From Paenibacillus amylolyticus (GTDB taxonomy: Bacteria > Bacillota > Bacilli > Paenibacillales > Paenibacillaceae), in NCBI RefSeq assembly GCF_003719335.1, contig NZ_RIAS01000018.1:80483-144482 (forward strand): a stretch of 64,000 bases of DNA, in the 5' to 3' direction. Positions within the stretch are counted from its first letter, which is position 1, and every line of letters begins with the position of its first letter. A program made the position numbers and the translations under genes. The notes beneath the pieces were generated by a model, which did not search any database, was not told the DNA's origin, and saw only the letters and a list, made by a program, of their open reading frames with translations. Below are positions 61,641-64,000 of this stretch, one piece after another.

Positions 61641-62540
61641 CTACATTGAACTTGCCCAAGCTGGTTTTAAGTGATTGAAAATGTAGACCAATATTGTCAT
61701 TATCAAAATAATTAAGGATGTTATAAAAAATAGTTTTTTAAATAGTTTCTCATTTTTCGATTTTCGTAATGGTATAAAATTGATAGTTTTATCTAAGATA
61801 ATAACCAGAAATAAAGCAGTGTTAATAAAACTTAGCATCAGTTCTAATGCGACGATAATCTTCATTACTGGGTTAACAGCAATAAGATCACTACTACCTA
61901 GCCCCATGTATATTACAAAATGGAAATAAAAACGTTCCCAAAATCCAGGATCAATTTCGTTTTTGTTCTGATCAATAAATCGCAACAATTTATCACCAAG
62001 AATTCCATCAAACATCATTCCGTGATATGTAAAAAGGAATATCAATAATAATGTAAATACAACAAAACAAATAAACATTTTTATAAGTCTATTTGAATTA
62101 ATATGAGATTTATTTTGTTTTGGGTGCAATTTATTCATTAACATAAAGAAATTATAATATACAAAAAGTAGACTAAATAAAAGTATCCCGAAGAATTCTA
62201 TTAATAAAAAAATATAGCTAAGATCTTCAATCCAATTAATATGAAATTGAATCGAATTTATAGATATCAGTGAGAATGAAGAGTAAATAAAATACAAATC
62301 AATCATTATATTAAAAAACCTAAAAGTTACCGATGTGCTTGGATATATAACAAGATATTTAAAAACAAAAAAGACAATGGCTAAAATGAAAACTATAAAT
62401 GCACAAATTAATGACCCACGAACATATTCATTATCTAGGTATTCTGACGGATTGAAGGCTGTAAACGTAACCAGATAACTTAATGTAATAGAAAAAATTA
62501 AACCGAACCACTTAAAATTTTTGTAGTAATACTCTTTCAT
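61641..62540 (-). CDS. Ion-channel-like membrane protein (cassette)
   Basis: A 299-aa protein with about seven hydrophobic segments. Near residue 200 'YFHFVIYMGLGSSDLIAVNP' followed by a long hydrophobic helix mirrors the pore loop and second helix of two-helix potassium channels, but the filter reads MGLGSSD in place of TxGYGD. Its start is only 24 nt from the cassette core, leaving little room for a promoter. Confidence 0.65.
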   Translation of the reverse strand: MKEYYYKNFKWFGLIFSITLSYLVTFTAFNPSEYLDNEYVRGSLICAFIVFILAIVFFVFKYLVIYPSTSVTFRFFNIMIDLYFIYSSFSLISINSIQFHINWIEDLSYIFLLIEFFGILLFSLLFVYYNFFMLMNKLHPKQNKSHINSNRLIKMFICFVVFTLLLIFLFTYHGMMFDGILGDKLLRFIDQNKNEIDPGFWERFYFHFVIYMGLGSSDLIAVNPVMKIIVALELMLSFINTALFLVIILDKTINFIPLRKSKNEKLFKKLFFITSLIILIMTILVYIFNHLKPAWASSM

Positions 62541-62564
62541 TCCATTCTCCCTTCAGGTTCTGTC

Positions 62565-62680
62565 GTATAACGTTCCTGTATTCATGAACCCCAAGGAGGT
62601 TGTCTGCTGAAATACCTCTTTGAAATACCTCCTGCAGACCAGGGCTCCAACGGAGCCGCCGCTTGAATATATTGTTATAT
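62565..62680 (-). repeat. attC-like site X
   Basis: Cores GTATAAC and GTTATAT. Modules CCCCAAGGAGG, GTCTGC...GCAGAC, GGCTCCAACGGAGCC. Confidence 0.9.
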
Positions 62681-62746
62681 GATGGAAATGCTTCTTCGAG
62701 ATTGCTTACCAACATGTCTTTACTCGCTTCCATTATTATTTTAGCT

Positions 62747-62775
62747 TTGATTCATCTTTTCTCATGTGTTATCAT
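62747..62775 (+). promoter_or_regulatory. Promoter of the antitoxin RNA
   Basis: TTGATT, 17 nt, TATCAT on the plus strand. It is opposite in direction to all array genes. Confidence 0.7.
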
Positions 62776-62782
62776 ATTTTTA

Positions 62783-62902
62783 AAGAAAGACCAAGTGCGG
62801 TCAACACTTGGTCAGTACAATTGGCTTGGATGGTCTACCCCTTCTTAAGTCAAGTCAGGATAAAAACCCACCTTCGGCTGTCAACCTTGGGGTGGGTTTT
62901 TA
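62783..62902 (+). ncRNA. Predicted antisense antitoxin RNA (RatA-like arrangement)
   Basis: About 120 nt from the TTGATT/TATCAT promoter to the terminator at 62862-62902. A strong 9-bp hairpin (GACCAAGTG at 62789-62797, CACTTGGTC at 62805-62813) begins it. Its 3' end is complementary to the 3' end of the toxin mRNA, as in TxpA/RatA type I systems. The transcript is predicted, not shown. Confidence 0.65.
62862..62902. terminator. Bidirectional terminator between toxin and antitoxin
   Basis: AAAAACCCACC pairs with GGTGGGTTTTT around a ~16-nt loop; it can stop both transcripts and is the region of overlap between them. Confidence 0.8.
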
Positions 62903-62992
62903 CTTTCTCTTGTTGTTATTGATATACGTCAAAAGTGCAAGAATGAATGTACCGAATAATAGCATTAGAGTCATCGCATCTTTCACTTCCAT
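62900..62992 (-). CDS. Small holin-like type I toxin peptide (cassette)
   Basis: A 30-aa peptide: MEVKDAMTLML then LFGTFILALLTYI and a basic NNNKRK tail, i.e. one membrane helix with charged ends, as in the putative holin-like toxin (Hol_Tox) family. AAAGGAGG lies 7 nt upstream of the ATG and is enclosed in a hairpin. An opposing RNA overlaps its 3' end. Such peptides depolarise the membrane when not silenced; in a cassette array a toxin-antitoxin pair would resist loss of the array. Confidence 0.75.
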   Translation of the reverse strand: MEVKDAMTLMLLFGTFILALLTYINNNKRK

Positions 62993-63021
62993 GGTTTCAC
63001 CTCCTTTCGAAGGGAAACCAT
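62991..63021 (-). promoter_or_regulatory. Ribosome-binding-site-sequestering hairpin of the toxin mRNA
   Basis: On the minus strand ATGGTTTC pairs with GAAACCAT, and CCTT with AAGG inside it, burying the AGGAGG and part of the start codon. Such translational locking is common in type I toxin mRNAs. Confidence 0.65.
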
Positions 63022-63048
63022 ACCCACCCAAGATTCAATTGTATCTAT

Positions 63049-63077
63049 ATTTTACCTGTGTTTACATCTCCGTACAA
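63049..63077 (-). promoter_or_regulatory. Promoter of the toxin gene
   Basis: Minus strand TTGTAC, 17 nt, TAAAAT, giving a 5' leader of about 50 nt before the toxin ATG. It lies fully inside the cassette. Confidence 0.6.
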
Positions 63078-63138
63078 GTGTTCTTATCTATTTTTTTGTA
63101 TTATTCCTTTATTCTATTTTCAGCCCATCATTTCTATC

Positions 63139-63300
63139 ATATAACGTTCCTGTATTCATGAACCCGAGAGCCTTCAGTGGAGCGAAGCGCAACGGGTCGT
63201 CAGACTTAGGCTCGCAGGGTTGTCAGCAGGATCTACTTCTCTACCAATACCTCTGCTGACCAAGGGACGGATGTCCCAATGCGTTAATGTTTTGTTATCC
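63139..63300 (-). repeat. attC-like site Y
   Basis: 162 bp; cores ATATAAC and GTTATCC. It combines the long GACTTAGGC-type module (as C and R) with the GGGACGGATGTCCC hairpin of other subfamilies. Confidence 0.88.
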
Positions 63301-63348
63301 GATGGACTTGCCACCTTGAATTTACTTTCATTATCTATACTTTTATTT

Positions 63349-63879
63349 TCATTCATTTATATATCCAAGAACTTTTGGAAAGTAATCTGCGATTGGTTTC
63401 GATGAATCTACTACTATATACTTCTCTTCTTCTGGTTTTTTACTGTTTTTTATAGTCCTATAAAATCCTTCTTCTGATGATGGTGCTTCGATTTGACTCA
63501 GAAGTCTTTCTCGATTTTTTAATCGATTTCGTATTATTTCAATGTCTTCTATATAACATTCCACATACTTATATCTCTTTTTGTGTTTTCTCGCTGATTC
63601 AAGTCCGGTTTCTAATAAATTTCTGTACAAACAAGGACTATCCATAATGACACTGTGTCCATTCGATAAATGAAAATCCACCAACGACCAATCTACATCA
63701 TAGGATAGTTGTCCTATTGCTTTACCTTCCATCGTGTTTCCTTGTGATGATAACGATTTTAAAATTGTTGTTTTGGAAATGTCATGATCGACAATGACAG
63801 CTCCAGTTGCTTGGCTAATCTGTCTTGCTAATGTTGATTTTCCTTATCCTGGGAATCCTGACATCTGTAAAAAGAACAT
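63349..63879 (-). pseudogene. P-loop kinase with an in-frame stop in Walker A (cassette)
   Basis: The frame runs from ATG at 63879 to 63349 with one interruption, TAA at 63844-63846. It reads 'MFFLQMSGFPG', stop, 'GKSTLARQISQATGAVIVDH', so the stop replaces the residue (usually Ser) before GKST in the phosphate-binding loop. The rest ('VDFHLSNGHSVIMDSPCLYR', 'VECYIEDIEIIRNRLKNRER') is a normal AAA_33-like kinase. A Ser TCA codon differs from TAA by one base. Confidence 0.8.
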
Positions 63880-63920
63880 ACTTACACCTCTATCCTCAAA
63901 TGTAGTATTGTAAGTCTTTC

Positions 63921-64000
63921 GGATAACGTTCCCGTATTCACGACCCGACGCATGTCGGGTGGCCGGCGAATGCCGGGCCAAGGGCGTATGCCCGCAGCGT
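63921..64000 (-). repeat. attC-like site Z (cut by the window edge)
   Basis: Core GGATAAC, then CCCGACGCATGTCGGG, CCGGCGAATGCCGG and GGGCGTATGCCC hairpins; the right arm begins GCAGCGT at the edge. Confidence 0.88.

Larger units (their letters stand above)
44198..64000 (-). mobile_element. Integron-like gene-cassette array (right end outside the window)
   Basis: About 26 related structured repeats punctuate about 25 short units from 44.2 kb to the window edge. On the minus strand each unit reads core GTTRRR, gene, core YYYAAC, then a structured repeat, as integron cassettes do. Cores at the two ends of the same unit are reverse complements (for example GTTAGGC/GCCTAAC around the GNAT at 60684, GTTAACT/AGTTAAC around the gene at 57760). 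All recognisable main genes in it run on the minus strand. No integrase is inside the window. Calling it an integron rests on structure, not on a detected recombinase. Confidence 0.8.

Noticed and set aside
62663..62848. 61-codon plus-strand frame as a protein gene
   Set aside because: It starts inside site X, has no ribosome binding site, and overlaps the predicted antitoxin RNA and its promoter; read as non-coding.
63174..63356. 60-codon minus-strand frame
   Set aside because: Largely translation of site Y; no ribosome binding site or family.
44198..64000. Repeats as insertion-type MITEs or REP elements
   Set aside because: A MITE would show matching target duplications on both sides of each repeat. 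Here flanking cores mostly differ within a repeat and match across the gene instead.
44198..64000. CRISPR array
   Set aside because: Repeat spacing is hundreds of bases, spacers are genes, and repeats vary in length and sequence. No cas genes.

Overview
The window looks like a chromosome segment of a Paenibacillus-type Gram-positive bacterium (Bacillota). The signs are several CUT1-type sugar ABC transporters without their own ATPase, YesN-type and cupin-type AraC regulators, DUF5696 and YIP1 proteins, many DinB/YfiT, GNAT, NUDIX and APH-fold accessory genes, and strong AGGAGG ribosome binding sites. No rRNA, tRNA, phage or insertion-sequence genes were seen.

Region 1 (1-10.3 kb): the 3' part of a YesN-type response regulator and a sugar-binding lipoprotein lie on the + strand. 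A convergent minus-strand operon follows (AraC regulator, binding lipoprotein, two permeases, an 851-aa protein of unclear family, a GH105 unsaturated uronyl hydrolase), probably for pectin-type oligosaccharides. The two units share a bidirectional terminator at 2288-2343. Region 2 (10.3-15.4 kb): ordinary accessory genes (GNAT, APH-fold kinase, two methyltransferases, DUF1569).

Region 3 (15.4-31.9 kb): one apparent 16-kb minus-strand operon. It has a clear promoter with overlapping palindromic operators and a cre box at its start, and a strong terminator at its end. It holds two paralogous binding lipoproteins, a membrane-anchored binding protein fused to carbohydrate-binding-like domains, two permease pairs, an NHL/TPR protein, a YIP1-family membrane protein, a DUF5696 barrel-like protein and a cytoplasmic GH30 enzyme. 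I read it as a glycan uptake and processing system, perhaps for galactan-type material.

Region 4 (32-44.2 kb): a minus-strand run of small accessory genes, some broken (a frameshifted methyltransferase, a P-loop kinase lacking its middle, and a tyrosine-phosphatase-like gene whose start codon is ATC).

Region 5 (44.2-64 kb, running off the right edge): the main discovery, an integron-like gene-cassette array. About 26 related structured repeats separate about 25 short units. Each repeat begins YYYAAC-GTTCCTGTATTCACG and ends CGTGAATATTATGTTRRR on the + strand. The variable core at one end of each unit is the reverse complement of the core at the other end of the same unit, across the gene, while the two cores flanking one repeat usually do not match. 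This is the signature of attC-bounded integron cassettes read on the minus strand. Cargo is typical of cassettes: GNATs, NUDIX, DinB, APH-fold kinases, P-loop kinases, two PD-(D/E)XK-like proteins, a HEPN-like protein, an ion-channel-like membrane protein and a type I toxin-antitoxin module. Broken genes and eroded sites are concentrated at the left (distal) end, although one nonsense mutation lies near the right edge. If canonical, the integrase and attI should lie to the right, beyond position 64000. No integrase is present here.
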